A stretch of 64,000 nt of DNA from Roseitalea porphyridii (GTDB taxonomy: Bacteria > Pseudomonadota > Alphaproteobacteria > Rhizobiales > Rhizobiaceae), in assembly GCF_004331955.1 (NCBI RefSeq), contig NZ_CP036532.1:3100001-3164000 (forward strand), in the 5' to 3' direction. Under the pieces are notes generated by a model. It searched no databases. It was not told the DNA's origin and saw nothing but the letters and a program-made list of their open reading frames with translations. Positions 1-8,659 of the stretch are shown here, piece after piece (the first letter of the stretch is position 1; the number at the start of each line of letters is the position of its first letter). The position numbers and the translations under genes were made by a program.

Positions 1-558
1 TTCATGGCGCTGGCGGCCGACAAGTGGCGCCGGCAACTGTCGGACCTCTTGCTCGAAAGGACCGGCGCGCCGCTGACCGACGACGACTATGTTGCGCTCA
101 AGAGCGAGTCGCGCCGCCGCGTGATCGAGGACGTGCGGCCGATCGCGGGGATCGACGCACTCCTTCGGCGCCTGACCGCGCCGCGCTGCGTCGCCTCGTC
201 GACGCAGTTGCCGTTCCTGCCGCTCAAGCTCGAGCGCGCCGGGCTGGACCGCTTCTTCGGCGAAAACGTCTTCTCGGGCGACATGGTCGAAAACGGCAAG
301 CCTTCGCCGGACCTTTTCGAACTGGCCGCCCGCAGGATGGGGTTTTCGCCGGGCGACTGCATCACGGTCGAGGACAGCGCCAACGGCGTGCGCGGGGCCA
401 GGGCGGCCGGACAGTTCGTCATCGGCTTCACGGGCGGGGGCCACTGGTCCGACAAGTCGGGCGCGCAACTGCGCGATGCCGGCGCGGACATGGTCGTCGC
501 CAGCCATGCCGAACTCGCCGACTGGCTTTCGGAAAACACGGGCGCGCTTGTCGCCTAA
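1..558 (+). CDS. HAD-superfamily hydrolase (phosphatase-like), 5' end missing
   Basis: The reading frame is open from base 1, so the gene begins outside the window. The N-terminal nucleophile motif DxD of HAD phosphatases is therefore not visible. Counting from the first Met (base 4), the later motifs are present: motif II Ser/Thr in ASST (65-67), motif III Lys99 in GKPSPD, and motif IV acidic pair E123-D124 in EDSANG. This arrangement is typical of the beta-phosphoglucomutase/GS1/phosphoglycolate phosphatase-like branch with a helical cap domain. The substrate cannot be told from the sequence. The stop overlaps by 4 bases the stop of the convergent small gene. An internal start at base 4 would lose the nucleophile, so I treat this as a fragment of a longer gene. 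Confidence 0.85.
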   Translation, partial: FMALAADKWRRQLSDLLLERTGAPLTDDDYVALKSESRRRVIEDVRPIAGIDALLRRLTAPRCVASSTQLPFLPLKLERAGLDRFFGENVFSGDMVENGKPSPDLFELAARRMGFSPGDCITVEDSANGVRGARAAGQFVIGFTGGGHWSDKSGAQLRDAGADMVVASHAELADWLSENTGALVA

Positions 559-884
559 TCCCGCCTTTTGACGATGCCGACGCGGCGCATCACCTCGTCG
601 GGGATACGATAGGTCCGCGTCAGGTGATGGTCCGTCTTCAGGCCCAGAAAGTCGCGCTGGATGAACAGCGCCCAGGCGCAATCGGCCGCCTCCTGCACCA
701 GCTCGGTCCGGTCGCGGTTGGCGCCGGGCGTGGCGTCGTGCCGCTCGAGCGCGGCGAGCGCGGCCTCCAGCTTCTTGCCGGCGCGGCCGAGCGCTGCGGC
801 CGTCTCCTGGGCCGCCTCGTAGGCGAACGCGTCGATCGTCGCCTCGCCGTTGGCCAGCTTGCGCAGTTGCGGCGCCTTGAGCAT
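555..884 (-). CDS. small conserved hypothetical protein (DUF6665-like)
   Basis: 109 residues, helical and Ala/Arg/Glu-rich, no signal peptide or membrane segment. The middle (EALAALERHD type) and C-terminal part (WALFIQRDFLGL, then TYRIPDEVMRRVG) resemble from memory the DUF6665 family of alphaproteobacteria, whose function is unknown. It is convergent with the HAD gene and lies behind rpsA on the same strand, separated from it by the rpsA terminator, so it probably has its own promoter in the roughly 60 bases between its start and that terminator. The family name is a recollection and could be wrong; that the frame is a real gene is better supported by its compact fit and lack of overlap. 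Confidence 0.6.
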   Translation of the reverse strand: MLKAPQLRKLANGEATIDAFAYEAAQETAAALGRAGKKLEAALAALERHDATPGANRDRTELVQEAADCAWALFIQRDFLGLKTDHHLTRTYRIPDEVMRRVGIVKRRD

Positions 885-945
885 GGCGCTCCCCGTTCGT
901 TCCGACCCGTCGAGAAATAGCAGCCCGGCCGGCTCTGTCGAGGCC

Positions 946-979
946 GAAAAAAGCCCGCCGGTCGGGCGACCGGCGGGCT
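946..979 (-). terminator. Rho-independent terminator of rpsA
   Basis: Perfect 12-bp GC-rich inverted repeat (952-963 with 968-979), 4-base loop, followed on the minus strand by a run of six T (bases 946-952 read as A on the plus strand). It lies 28 bases beyond the rpsA stop codon in the direction of rpsA transcription. Confidence 0.9.
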
Positions 980-1006
980 CTGAGGATAGTGGTTGGACGG
1001 GGCGGC

Positions 1007-2713
1007 TTACTTGTCGCCTTCGTCCTGCTTCTTGAGCGCGGCGCCCAGAATGTCGCCGAGCGAGGCGCCGGAGTCGGTCGAGCCGAACTGCGCCACCGCT
1101 TCCTTCTCCTCGGCGATTTCCAGCGCCTTGATGGAGACCGAAACCCGGCGGTCCTTCTTGTTGAACTGGGTGACGCGGGCGTCCAGACGCTGGCCCACCG
1201 AGAAGCGCTCGGGGCGCTGCTCGTCGCGGTCGCGCGACAGGTCCGACCGGCGGATGAAGCTGTCCAGATCGTGATCGACCAGCTTGACCTCGATACCGCC
1301 ATCGGTGATGCCGGTCACCTCGCAGGTGACGACGGCGCCCTTGCGCAGCGTGCCCGAAGCGGCCGCATCGGCGATCGCATCCTTGGTCAGCTGCTTGATG
1401 CCCAGCGAGATGCGCTCCTTGTCGACATCGACGTCGAGCACCACGGCCTTGACCGTGTCGCCCTTGTGATAGTCCTCGATGGCGTCCTCGCCGGAACGGT
1501 TCCAGTCGAGATCGGAAAGGTGGACCATGCCGTCGACATCGCCATCAAGGCCGATGAACAGGCCGAACTCTGTCTTGTTCTTGACCTCGCCCTCGACGAC
1601 GTCGCCGACCGGATGGTTCTGCGCGAACTCTTCCCAGGGGTTGTTGAGCGTCTGCTTGAGGCCGAGCGAGATGCGGCGCTTGTCCGGATCGACCTCGAGC
1701 ACGACCACCTCGACTTCCTGGCTCGTCGACAGGATCTTGCCCGGATGGACGTTCTTCTTGGTCCACGACATCTCGGAGACGTGGATCAGACCCTCGATGC
1801 CCGGCTCGACCTCGACGAACGCGCCATAGTCGGTGATGTTGGTGACCCGGCCGGTGATCTTGACGCCCATCGGGTACTTCGTGCCGATGCCTTCCCAGGG
1901 GTCGGCCTCGAGCTGCTTCATGCCGAGCGAGATGCGGTGCGTCTCCTGGTTGATGCGGATGATCTGCACCTTCACGGTCTGGCCGATCTGCAGGATCTCG
2001 GTCGGGTGGTTCACCCGGCGCCATGCCATGTCGGTAACGTGCAGCAGCCCGTCGATGCCGCCAAGGTCCACGAACGCGCCATAGTCGGTGATGTTCTTGA
2101 CCACGCCCTCGACGACCTGGCCCTCTTCGAGGTTCTGGACGATCTCCGAGCGCTGTTCGGCGCGGCTTTCCTCGAGCACGGTGCGACGCGACACGACGAT
2201 GTTGCCGCGGCGCTTGTCCATCTTCAGGATCTCGAACGGCTGCGGCGTGTGCATCAGCGGCGTGACGTCGCGGATCGGGCGGATGTCGACCTGCGAACGC
2301 GGCAGGAACGCCACGGCGCCGTCCAGATCGACGGTGAAGCCGCCCTTGACCTGGTTGAAGATGTGGCCTTCGACCCGTTCGCCATTGTTGAACTTGGCTT
2401 CGAGCTTGACCCAGGCTTCCTCGCGCCGGGCCTTGTCGCGCGACAGGACGGCTTCGCCCAGCGCGTTCTCGACGCGCTCGACATAGACCTCGACCGTGTC
2501 GCCGACATTGAGCGTGCCGTCCTTGGCTTTCGCTCCGAATTCCTTGAGTGCGATGCGCCCTTCGACCTTAAGGCCGACATCGACGATGGCCATGTCCTTC
2601 TCGATGGCCGTGATCGTGCCTTCGACGACACGTCCCTCGGCCGCATCCTGGCTGGCAAACGAGGATTCGAGGAGGCTGGCGAAGTCCTCCCGCGTGGGGT
2701 TCAGTTCTGACAT
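1007..2713 (-). CDS. rpsA: 30S ribosomal protein S1
   Basis: 568 residues, the usual length for alphaproteobacterial S1. It consists of a chain of six OB-fold S1 repeats; recognisable repeat signatures of the type TDYGAFVDLGGIDGLLHVTDMAW and TDYGAFVEVEPGIEGLIHVSEMSW recur about every 85 residues. S1 binds mRNA leaders and helps the 30S subunit unfold and load them. The N-terminus MSELNPTREDF is the standard rhizobial start. Downstream of cmk in the same direction, which is the conserved order in this group, with about 130 bases between, so it can be co-transcribed with cmk or driven from its own promoter in that gap. Ends in a strong terminator. Confidence 0.98.
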   Translation of the reverse strand: MSELNPTREDFASLLESSFASQDAAEGRVVEGTITAIEKDMAIVDVGLKVEGRIALKEFGAKAKDGTLNVGDTVEVYVERVENALGEAVLSRDKARREEAWVKLEAKFNNGERVEGHIFNQVKGGFTVDLDGAVAFLPRSQVDIRPIRDVTPLMHTPQPFEILKMDKRRGNIVVSRRTVLEESRAEQRSEIVQNLEEGQVVEGVVKNITDYGAFVDLGGIDGLLHVTDMAWRRVNHPTEILQIGQTVKVQIIRINQETHRISLGMKQLEADPWEGIGTKYPMGVKITGRVTNITDYGAFVEVEPGIEGLIHVSEMSWTKKNVHPGKILSTSQEVEVVVLEVDPDKRRISLGLKQTLNNPWEEFAQNHPVGDVVEGEVKNKTEFGLFIGLDGDVDGMVHLSDLDWNRSGEDAIEDYHKGDTVKAVVLDVDVDKERISLGIKQLTKDAIADAAASGTLRKGAVVTCEVTGITDGGIEVKLVDHDLDSFIRRSDLSRDRDEQRPERFSVGQRLDARVTQFNKKDRRVSVSIKALEIAEEKEAVAQFGSTDSGASLGDILGAALKKQDEGDK

Positions 2714-2843
2714 TGATGCTCCTGGTGCGCGGGCGATGCTGCTTGGATCGCGTCACGCGCGGGCGCCGGGGTTCGGGTTTTCTCTGCCAACGGTCGATCC
2801 GGGCCCAAGCGGGCCGTCCGGCGCGGGATCGTCGCTGACGGGT

Positions 2844-3479
2844 TCAAATACGGTCCAGCGCCCGGTCTATGATCGCGCGGGCGGCCTGGAACGCCGCTTC
2901 TATAGTCATATCGGAGGTGTCAAGCAAGTGCGCGTCGTTCGCCGGCCGCAGCGGCGAGTCCGAGCGTCCCATGTCGCGCGCGTCGCGCCGCTCGATGTCG
3001 GCGAGGATCGCCGTCTCGTCCGCCTCACCGCCGCCTGCCAGGATCTCGTGATAGCGGCGTCTGGCCCGTTCGGGCGCCCCGGCGGTGACGTAGAGCTTCA
3101 CCGGCGCGTCCGGGCAGACGACGGTGCCGATGTCGCGGCCGTCCAGCACCGCGCCCGGCGGTGTCGCGGCAAAGGCGCGCTGGCGGGCGACCAGCGCCCG
3201 CCGCACGCCGGGCATGACCGCGATGCGGGAAGCCGCCTCGCCGACGCCGTGATCGGCGAGGATCGTGCGATTCATCGCGGCAAGGTCGAGCGTTTCGGCG
3301 GCCTCGATCGCACGCGCCTCGTCGTCGAGCGGCGCATCGGCCGCCAGCAGCGCATGCGCGACCGCGCGATAGGTCAGCCCCGTATCGAGATGCCGCAACC
3401 CGTAATGGGCGGCGATCCGCCGGGCGAGCGTGCCCTTGCCCGAGGCGGCGGGACCGTCGATCGCGATCACCGGCATCAT
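2844..3479 (-). CDS. cmk: cytidylate kinase
   Basis: 211 residues. Transfers phosphate from ATP to CMP/dCMP. The N-terminus carries the P-loop [11 protein letters not shown] (residues 7-17) followed by [10 protein letters not shown], the CMP-binding part, and the [13 protein letters not shown] motif in the middle, all diagnostic of Cmk. I chose the ATG at 3479 (double Met) over an upstream start that would add 29 Arg-rich residues with no homology. This start overlaps the stop of the upstream EPSP-synthase relic (3476) by 4 bases, so the two were a translationally coupled pair, as aroA-cmk is in related bacteria. Confidence 0.96.
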   Translation of the reverse strand: MMPVIAIDGPAASGKGTLARRIAAHYGLRHLDTGLTYRAVAHALLAADAPLDDEARAIEAAETLDLAAMNRTILADHGVGEAASRIAVMPGVRRALVARQRAFAATPPGAVLDGRDIGTVVCPDAPVKLYVTAGAPERARRRYHEILAGGGEADETAILADIERRDARDMGRSDSPLRPANDAHLLDTSDMTIEAAFQAARAIIDRALDRI

Positions 3480-4114
3480 GAGGCGCTCTCCGCTTCGGCG
3501 GCACGCAGCACGCACTGGCCGGTGACGGCGAGCGACCAGCCGCCGTCGCGGTCGTCGATCCGGCATTGCGCGCCGAAGACACGGAGGCGTCGGGCGAGCC
3601 CGGTCGGCGCTGCGCCCTCGCCTTCGAGCCGCGTGATCCCCGGGGTGTTCAGCGCCGCAAGCGCGATTGCCCGCAGCACCGTCTCGCTCCAGCCCGCACA
3701 GGCATGGCGCGCCGGCACCGCCGAGGCCTGGCCGGCGAGCACGATGGTGTCGGCGTCCGGTGCGCTGGCCTGAATGCCCATCGCGGCGGTCGCGGCAAGA
3801 AACGCGTCCCTCTCACCGTCCGGCAGGGCCGACCGGCAGGCGATGCGCGCGGCCATGTCATAGGGCGCGACAAGGCCCGCCACCAGAAGCGCGGCATCGG
3901 CATCTTCAAGAGCAAGCGTCGCCGCCGGTTCGAGCAGGCAGCCATTGCCGGCGCCGGTCGCCGCAATACCCGCGTCCGTCCGTTCGATCCGGGCGCCGAG
4001 CGCCGCCATCGCGTCAAGGATCGGACGATCGCCGGACCGGGTCGACGGCAGCAGGGTGCGGCCGGCGGCGAGGCCGGCAAGGACGATATCGAGATGGTCG
4101 TCGGATGCGGTCAT
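3476..4114 (-). CDS. half-length, catalytically dead EPSP synthase-like protein (N-terminal lobe only)
   Basis: About 212 residues against about 445 for AroA. It matches the first lobe of class II (CP4-like) 5-enolpyruvylshikimate-3-phosphate synthase almost end to end: [30 protein letters not shown] and the final RVFGA align in order. The phosphate/substrate-binding pieces of the family are altered: GN(A/S)xT is EDADAA, SLxKRPM is [13 protein letters not shown] is WSETVLRA and RDHTE is APTGLAR. The entire second lobe is absent. It sits exactly where aroA normally sits, overlapping cmk by 4 bases. The start is uncertain (ATG 4114, or 4129); neither has a clear ribosome site. It cannot be a working EPSP synthase as known; a complete aroA must be elsewhere. 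The reading frame is intact, so a retained non-catalytic role is possible. Confidence 0.75.
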   Translation of the reverse strand: MTASDDHLDIVLAGLAAGRTLLPSTRSGDRPILDAMAALGARIERTDAGIAATGAGNGCLLEPAATLALEDADAALLVAGLVAPYDMAARIACRSALPDGERDAFLAATAAMGIQASAPDADTIVLAGQASAVPARHACAGWSETVLRAIALAALNTPGITRLEGEGAAPTGLARRLRVFGAQCRIDDRDGGWSLAVTGQCVLRAAEAESAS

Positions 4115-4247
4115 CTTGGGCTGGCGCATGGCGGTCGGCCGCGCATAGGCCAGCCGGGGCGGCGCGTCAAACCACGGGCCGCAAAAGCCCGGTGCGCGGG
4201 GGTTGAAGCCATGGCGAAATGGCCCCAACTGGCGTCACGAATTGGCT

Positions 4248-4276
4248 TTGACAGTGTGGTCGCTTGCCGTTATGCA
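4248..4276 (+). promoter_or_regulatory. sigma-70-type promoter of the TIGR02300 gene
   Basis: TTGACA (4248-4253), 17-base spacer, TATGCA (4271-4276), in the divergent gap between the aroA relic and the TIGR02300 gene, about 90 bases before the GTG start. Confidence 0.6.
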
Positions 4277-4367
4277 CCGGTCCACCCTGAAAGGCCTGAC
4301 CATACAGGCGCGCATCGACTTCCTGCGCAATCCACGATTCTTGACGACGACTCGAAGGGGCCCGGCC

Positions 4368-4787
4368 GTGGCGAAACCAGAACTTGGAACCAAGCGCGTT
4401 TGCCCGGAAACGGGACGCAAATTCTACGATCTGAACAAGGACCCGATCGTCTCGCCCTATACGGGCAAGAGCTATCCGCTGTCCTTCTTCGAGGACCCCG
4501 GCTCGGACCCGATCGAGGAGAAGGCCGAAGAGACCGAAGCGGCGACGACCGAAAAGGAAACCGAGGACGACGCCGAAACCGAGGGCCCCGAAGTGCTGTC
4601 GCTCGAGGAAGCCGACGAGGAGACCGCGCCGGCCTCCGAGAAGCTGCCCGATCTCGACGAGAGCGAGGATGACGAGGTGCTCGACGAGGACGAGTCCGAC
4701 GACGACACCTTCCTTCCCGACGATGACGACGATGATGACGACGACGTCAGCGGCATCGTCGACATCAACGACGATGACGACGATTGA
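4368..4787 (+). CDS. TIGR02300 family protein with acidic tail
   Basis: 139 residues from a GTG start at 4368, preceded by GAAGGGG at good spacing; longer upstream frames have no homology. The first 40 residues (KPELGTKRVCPETGRKFYDL, then PIVSPYTGKSYP) are the conserved core of a family found almost only in alphaproteobacteria. The remaining 95 residues are dominated by Asp and Glu, ending in runs of Asp (about residues 115-139), which is also typical. Function is unknown; the core looks like a small treble-clef-like fold but with only one Cys, so I make no metal claim. In related genomes it sits divergent to aroA-cmk-rpsA, as here. It has a promoter just upstream, and is followed by tRNA-Ala. 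Confidence 0.88.
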   Translation: MAKPELGTKRVCPETGRKFYDLNKDPIVSPYTGKSYPLSFFEDPGSDPIEEKAEETEAATTEKETEDDAETEGPEVLSLEEADEETAPASEKLPDLDESEDDEVLDEDESDDDTFLPDDDDDDDDDVSGIVDINDDDDD

Positions 4788-4836
4788 CGCTCGGGCCTGA
4801 CCGCGGCCGGCCCCACCGCCGACCGCGATAAAGGCC

Positions 4837-4865
4837 TTGATTAGGGCGCCTCGAGATTGTATCGA
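4837..4865 (+). promoter_or_regulatory. promoter of tRNA-Ala
   Basis: TTGATT (4837-4842), 17-base spacer, TATCGA (4860-4865), placing the start point about 30 bases before the mature tRNA. Confidence 0.5.
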
Positions 4866-4904
4866 GCGCCGGTCCGCGCCGCCCGGAAGCGGACCATCCC
4901 TCTA

Positions 4905-4980
<76 letters not shown>

Positions 4981-5116
4981 TTTCCGGACGCGCCGCCGCC
5001 AGCCAACCCGGCGCGCAGGCTACGGTTCGAGCTTTCTCCTCTCACCTCCACGGCCTTGATCTTCGCCGATCCGCGCGCTTCGCGCCGTGGCGCGTTCCTC
5101 CATCGGCGCTCGCGCT

Positions 5117-6754
5117 TCAGTCCATCACCCGTGTCGGGCTGAGCGCGCGCGGATCGGTGACGATCTCGATCAGCGTGGCCTTGTCGGCTGCAAGCGCGCG
5201 CTGCATGGCCGCGCCGAACTCGTCGGTCGCCTGCACGCGTTCGCCATCGAGCCCGTAGGCCCTTGCCAGCGCGATGAAATCCGGATTGACCAGCGACGTG
5301 CCGGAGACGCGCCCCGGATAGTGCATCTCCTGATGCATGCGGATGGTGCCGTACATGGAATTGTTGACCACCAGCACGATGATGGCGAGGCCCGCCTCGG
5401 CCAGCGTGCCCAGTTCCTGAACCGTCATCTGCAGGCAGCCATCGCCGGCAAGCGCGATGACCGTCCGGTCGGGCGCGGCCAGCTTGGCGGCGATCGCGGC
5501 CGGCAGGCCGTATCCCATCGAGCCAGAGGTGGGCGCGAGCTGCGTCCGGTAGGCCCGGTGCCGATAGAAGCGGTGCAGCCAGGCGGCATAGTTGCCCGCC
5601 CCGTTCGTCACGATCGCGTCGGCAGGCAGGTTCTCGCGCAGCCAGATCACCGCTTCGCCCCAGTTGACCGCGCCGGGCATCGGCGTTGCCGCGTCGCTCC
5701 AGGCGCGATAGGCGGCATTCGCTTGCTTCGTCCATTCCGACCAGACCGGATCGGCCGGCGCGTCGAGCGCCCCGGCCGCTTCGATGAACGCGGCGACGCT
5801 CGCGGCGATCGGCAGCGTCGGCCGATAGACATGGCCGAGTTCGTCCGGTTCGGGGTGGATGTGGACGAGCGGCTGCTTCGGCACGGGGCTGTCGAACAAC
5901 GTGTAGCCCGAGGTCGTGCAATCGCCGAGCCGCGCGCCGAGCGCGATCACCAGATCGGATTGGCCGATCCGGTCGGCCAGGGCCGGATTGATGCCGAGGC
6001 CGGCGTCGCCTGCATAGTTCGGATGGGTGTTCGGAAACCGGTCCTGGGCGCGAAACGCGCAACAGACCGGCAGCGCCCAGCGCTCGGCGAAGGCGACGAA
6101 TCGGTCGACGAGACCGGCATCCCAGCCCGGCCCGCCGGCGATGACCAGCGGCCGCTCGGCCGCCCGCAGCATGGCGCCGAACCGGTCCATCTCGGCGGGT
6201 GACGGATGCGCCTGGACGGGCGCGGAGGCCGGCGCGGCGACCGTCTCCGCCGTGCCGCTCAGCACATCTTCGGGCAGCGCCAGAACGACCGGGCCGGGGC
6301 GGCCGGACTGCGCCACCGAAAAGGCGCGCGCCAGATATTCGGGCAGGCGCCCGGTCTCGTTGACCTGCGCGGCCCATTTGACCTGGTCGCCGAACATCGC
6401 CTTGACGTCGATCTCCTGGAACGCCTCGCGATCCATGTCGCCGGTCGCGATCTGGCCGACCAGCACGATCATCGGCGTCGAATCCTGGGCGGCCACATGC
6501 ACGCCGGCATAGGCGTTGGCCGCGCCCGGCCCGCGCGTTACAAGGCAGATGCCGGGTCGACCGGTCAGCTTGGCATGAGCGTCGGCCATCATCGCCGCGC
6601 CGCCTTCCTGACGGGCGACCGTCAGCCGGATCGAGGGCGTATCGTGCAGCGCATCGAGGATCGGAAGAAAGCTCTCGCCGGGCACGCAGAACGCCTGCGT
6701 GACCCCGTTGGCGACCAGCGCGTCGACCACCAATTGCCCGCCCGTCCGCGCCAT
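5117..6754 (-). CDS. ThDP-dependent enzyme, acetolactate synthase large-subunit-like
   Basis: 545 residues with the three-domain order of the pyruvate oxidase/acetolactate synthase family: N-terminal PYR domain with catalytic Glu50 in RQEGGA, central Rossmann-like domain (about 190-320) and C-terminal PP domain with the ThDP/Mg motif starting GDGCLQ and ending VVNN. It is not the biosynthetic IlvB, which is usually longer and paired with ilvN; no small subunit lies nearby. The exact reaction (2-oxoacid decarboxylation or carboligation) cannot be read from the sequence. It follows phnM-phnN on the same strand after a 43-base gap, so it may be in the same transcript. Homologues in rhizobia are usually annotated only as thiamine-pyrophosphate-binding protein. 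Confidence 0.85.
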   Translation of the reverse strand: MARTGGQLVVDALVANGVTQAFCVPGESFLPILDALHDTPSIRLTVARQEGGAAMMADAHAKLTGRPGICLVTRGPGAANAYAGVHVAAQDSTPMIVLVGQIATGDMDREAFQEIDVKAMFGDQVKWAAQVNETGRLPEYLARAFSVAQSGRPGPVVLALPEDVLSGTAETVAAPASAPVQAHPSPAEMDRFGAMLRAAERPLVIAGGPGWDAGLVDRFVAFAERWALPVCCAFRAQDRFPNTHPNYAGDAGLGINPALADRIGQSDLVIALGARLGDCTTSGYTLFDSPVPKQPLVHIHPEPDELGHVYRPTLPIAASVAAFIEAAGALDAPADPVWSEWTKQANAAYRAWSDAATPMPGAVNWGEAVIWLRENLPADAIVTNGAGNYAAWLHRFYRHRAYRTQLAPTSGSMGYGLPAAIAAKLAAPDRTVIALAGDGCLQMTVQELGTLAEAGLAIIVLVVNNSMYGTIRMHQEMHYPGRVSGTSLVNPDFIALARAYGLDGERVQATDEFGAAMQRALAADKATLIEIVTDPRALSPTRVMD

Positions 6755-6797
6755 CCCGCCTCTCCCTGTCGCTCGGCCCTGTCGGCGGTGTGTGCGC

Positions 6798-7394
6798 TCA
6801 GCCCGATTTCGTCAAGGCCGAAGGATGGCAGGCGAGCCGTTCGCGGATCAGCCGGACGAACGCATCGCCGGCCGCATCGAGCGCGCCGCTGTTGTCGATC
6901 GTCACGGCCCGTTCCGAACCGCGATAGGCCGCAACGGATCGCTTCAGCCGGGCGACGATCTCGTCGCCGCTCTCGCGGCCGCGCGCGGCCAGCCGGCCGG
7001 CGATGATCTCCGGGGCCGCGACCACCTCGACCACCTGAACGTCGGCATAGGTTTCGAAAATCGCATCGAGCGCCTGCCGCGAGCCGTTGGCGACGGCGAT
7101 CCCGCCCGCCGCGACATGGCGCAGCGACGTTGCGGGCAGGCCGTAATGAAGCCCGTGCGCCTGCCACGTCACCGCGAGCGCGCCGGTCGCCGCACGGCGC
7201 TCGAACTCGGCAACCGACACCGGTTCATGATCCTCGCTCGCATCGTGGGCGGGCCGGCTGATCACGCGCCGGACGAACATCACCCGGGGATCGTCCGCCA
7301 GAAGGTGCCGGGCGAACCCGATCACGCTGTCCTTGCCGGCGCCGCTGGGGCCGACCACCGCGAAAAGAACGCCGGGCGCCCTGGCCGCCGGCAT
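6798..7394 (-). CDS. phnN: ribose 1,5-bisphosphate phosphokinase
   Basis: 198 residues. Guanylate-kinase-like fold with P-loop GPSGAGKDS near residue 15, followed by the PhnN-type segment RRVISRPAH and, further on, WQAHGLHYGLP, which distinguishes PhnN from true guanylate kinase. It phosphorylates ribose 1,5-bisphosphate to PRPP, the last step of phosphonate use by the C-P lyase route. Start and stop are fused with phnM (TGATG, one shared base), showing translational coupling. No phnG-L core genes are in this window. Confidence 0.9.
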   Translation of the reverse strand: MPAARAPGVLFAVVGPSGAGKDSVIGFARHLLADDPRVMFVRRVISRPAHDASEDHEPVSVAEFERRAATGALAVTWQAHGLHYGLPATSLRHVAAGGIAVANGSRQALDAIFETYADVQVVEVVAAPEIIAGRLAARGRESGDEIVARLKRSVAAYRGSERAVTIDNSGALDAAGDAFVRLIRERLACHPSALTKSG

Positions 7395-8533
7395 CAGGCG
7401 ACCCGCTGGCCCTCGCGCCAGACCTGCCGGACGACCGGAATGCCGTCCTGCCGGCCGACGCGGACCATATCCGCCCGCAGGCCCGGCTTGAGCGCGCCGC
7501 GATCGGTCAGGCCCACCTGCCGGGCCGGGTTGGCGGTGACCATGGCGATCGCCTGCGGCAGGGAGATGTGGTCGATCTCGTCGGCGAGCACGAACGGCGC
7601 GTAGATCAGCGAGAACGGCACATAGTCCGACGAGAGCACGTCGAGCACGCCCTCCTGGGCCAGCGTGCGCGCGGCAATGTTGCCCGAATGCGATTTGCCG
7701 CGAACCACGTTGGGCGCGCCCATCAGAACGCCCATGCCGGCCTCGTGGCTGGCGCGCGCGGCCTCCATTGTGGTCGGAAACTCGGCGACCGAGACGTTGA
7801 ACTGCTGCGCCTCGGCGACATGGTCGAGCGTGGCGTCGTCATGGCTGGCGATGGCGATGCCGCGAGCCGCGCAGATCGCCGCCAGCGCCTCGCGGTGCTT
7901 TTGCGCATAGATCGACGACTGCATCTGCCGACGCTCGACGAAGGCGCGGAACTCCTCGTCGGAGAGGCCGCGCTTGGTCTTGTAGTAGAGTTCGTACTGA
8001 TCGAGCGTCTGGAACTGGCGCTGGCCCGGCGCGTGATCCATCAGCGAGATCAGGCCGACGCCGGGATCGTCCTCGAACGCGGAGAAATGGTCCATCACAT
8101 CGGACGCGGACACCTCGCAGCGCAGGTGAATGCGATGCTCGGCGCGCAGCCGTCCCTCGGCCTGCGCCTCCTGGATGGCTTCGGACATGGCGCGCATCTC
8201 GCCCTTTTCGAAGCCGCCATCCTCGTCCGATCCGAGCCGGAGACAGTCGAACACCGTGGTGATGCCCGATGCCGCGATCTGCGAATCGTGCGCCTGGATC
8301 GCGGCGGTCAGCGGCCAGCGCACGCCCGGACGCGGCGCATAGTGCTGTTCGAGATGGTCGGTGTGCAGTTCGATCAGGCCGGGCACGATATAGTCGCCGC
8401 CCACATCCTCGCCCGCCGTGCTGATGCCCTCGCCGATCTCGGCGATGACGTCGTCCTCGATGACCAGCGTGCCGTGGACGATGTCGTCCTCCAGCACGAT
8501 GTTGGCATTGGTCAGGACGGTCTGCGACGACAT
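7394..8533 (-). CDS. phnM: alpha-D-ribose 1-methylphosphonate 5-triphosphate diphosphatase
   Basis: 379 residues, amidohydrolase superfamily. Metal-binding HxxxH motif in GLIELHTDHLEQH near residue 60, the PhnM-type stretch around SLMDHAPGQRQF and a late ASHDDA motif. PhnM removes diphosphate from the ribose phosphonate intermediate before C-P bond cleavage. The product feeds other C-P lyase proteins that must be encoded elsewhere. First gene of a coupled phnM-phnN pair. The 120-base gap upstream, towards the aldehyde dehydrogenase, could hold a promoter, but I see no clear Pho box. Confidence 0.92.
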   Translation of the reverse strand: MSSQTVLTNANIVLEDDIVHGTLVIEDDVIAEIGEGISTAGEDVGGDYIVPGLIELHTDHLEQHYAPRPGVRWPLTAAIQAHDSQIAASGITTVFDCLRLGSDEDGGFEKGEMRAMSEAIQEAQAEGRLRAEHRIHLRCEVSASDVMDHFSAFEDDPGVGLISLMDHAPGQRQFQTLDQYELYYKTKRGLSDEEFRAFVERRQMQSSIYAQKHREALAAICAARGIAIASHDDATLDHVAEAQQFNVSVAEFPTTMEAARASHEAGMGVLMGAPNVVRGKSHSGNIAARTLAQEGVLDVLSSDYVPFSLIYAPFVLADEIDHISLPQAIAMVTANPARQVGLTDRGALKPGLRADMVRVGRQDGIPVVRQVWREGQRVA

Positions 8534-8659
8534 CGGTGGCGCTCTCGGAAACGGGAATGAGGAATCAGCGCCACGGCGCTGGCCGGTACATGCCTGCCAT
8601 ATGTGACGTTTGGATGGCTGTGTCCACCGATGCCGGTACGGCGCCCGCGCGAACCGGTT

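Noticed and set aside
989-2710. A 573-codon open frame on the plus strand
   Set aside because: Exact antisense of rpsA; Asp/Leu-rich periodic pattern mirrors the S1 repeats.
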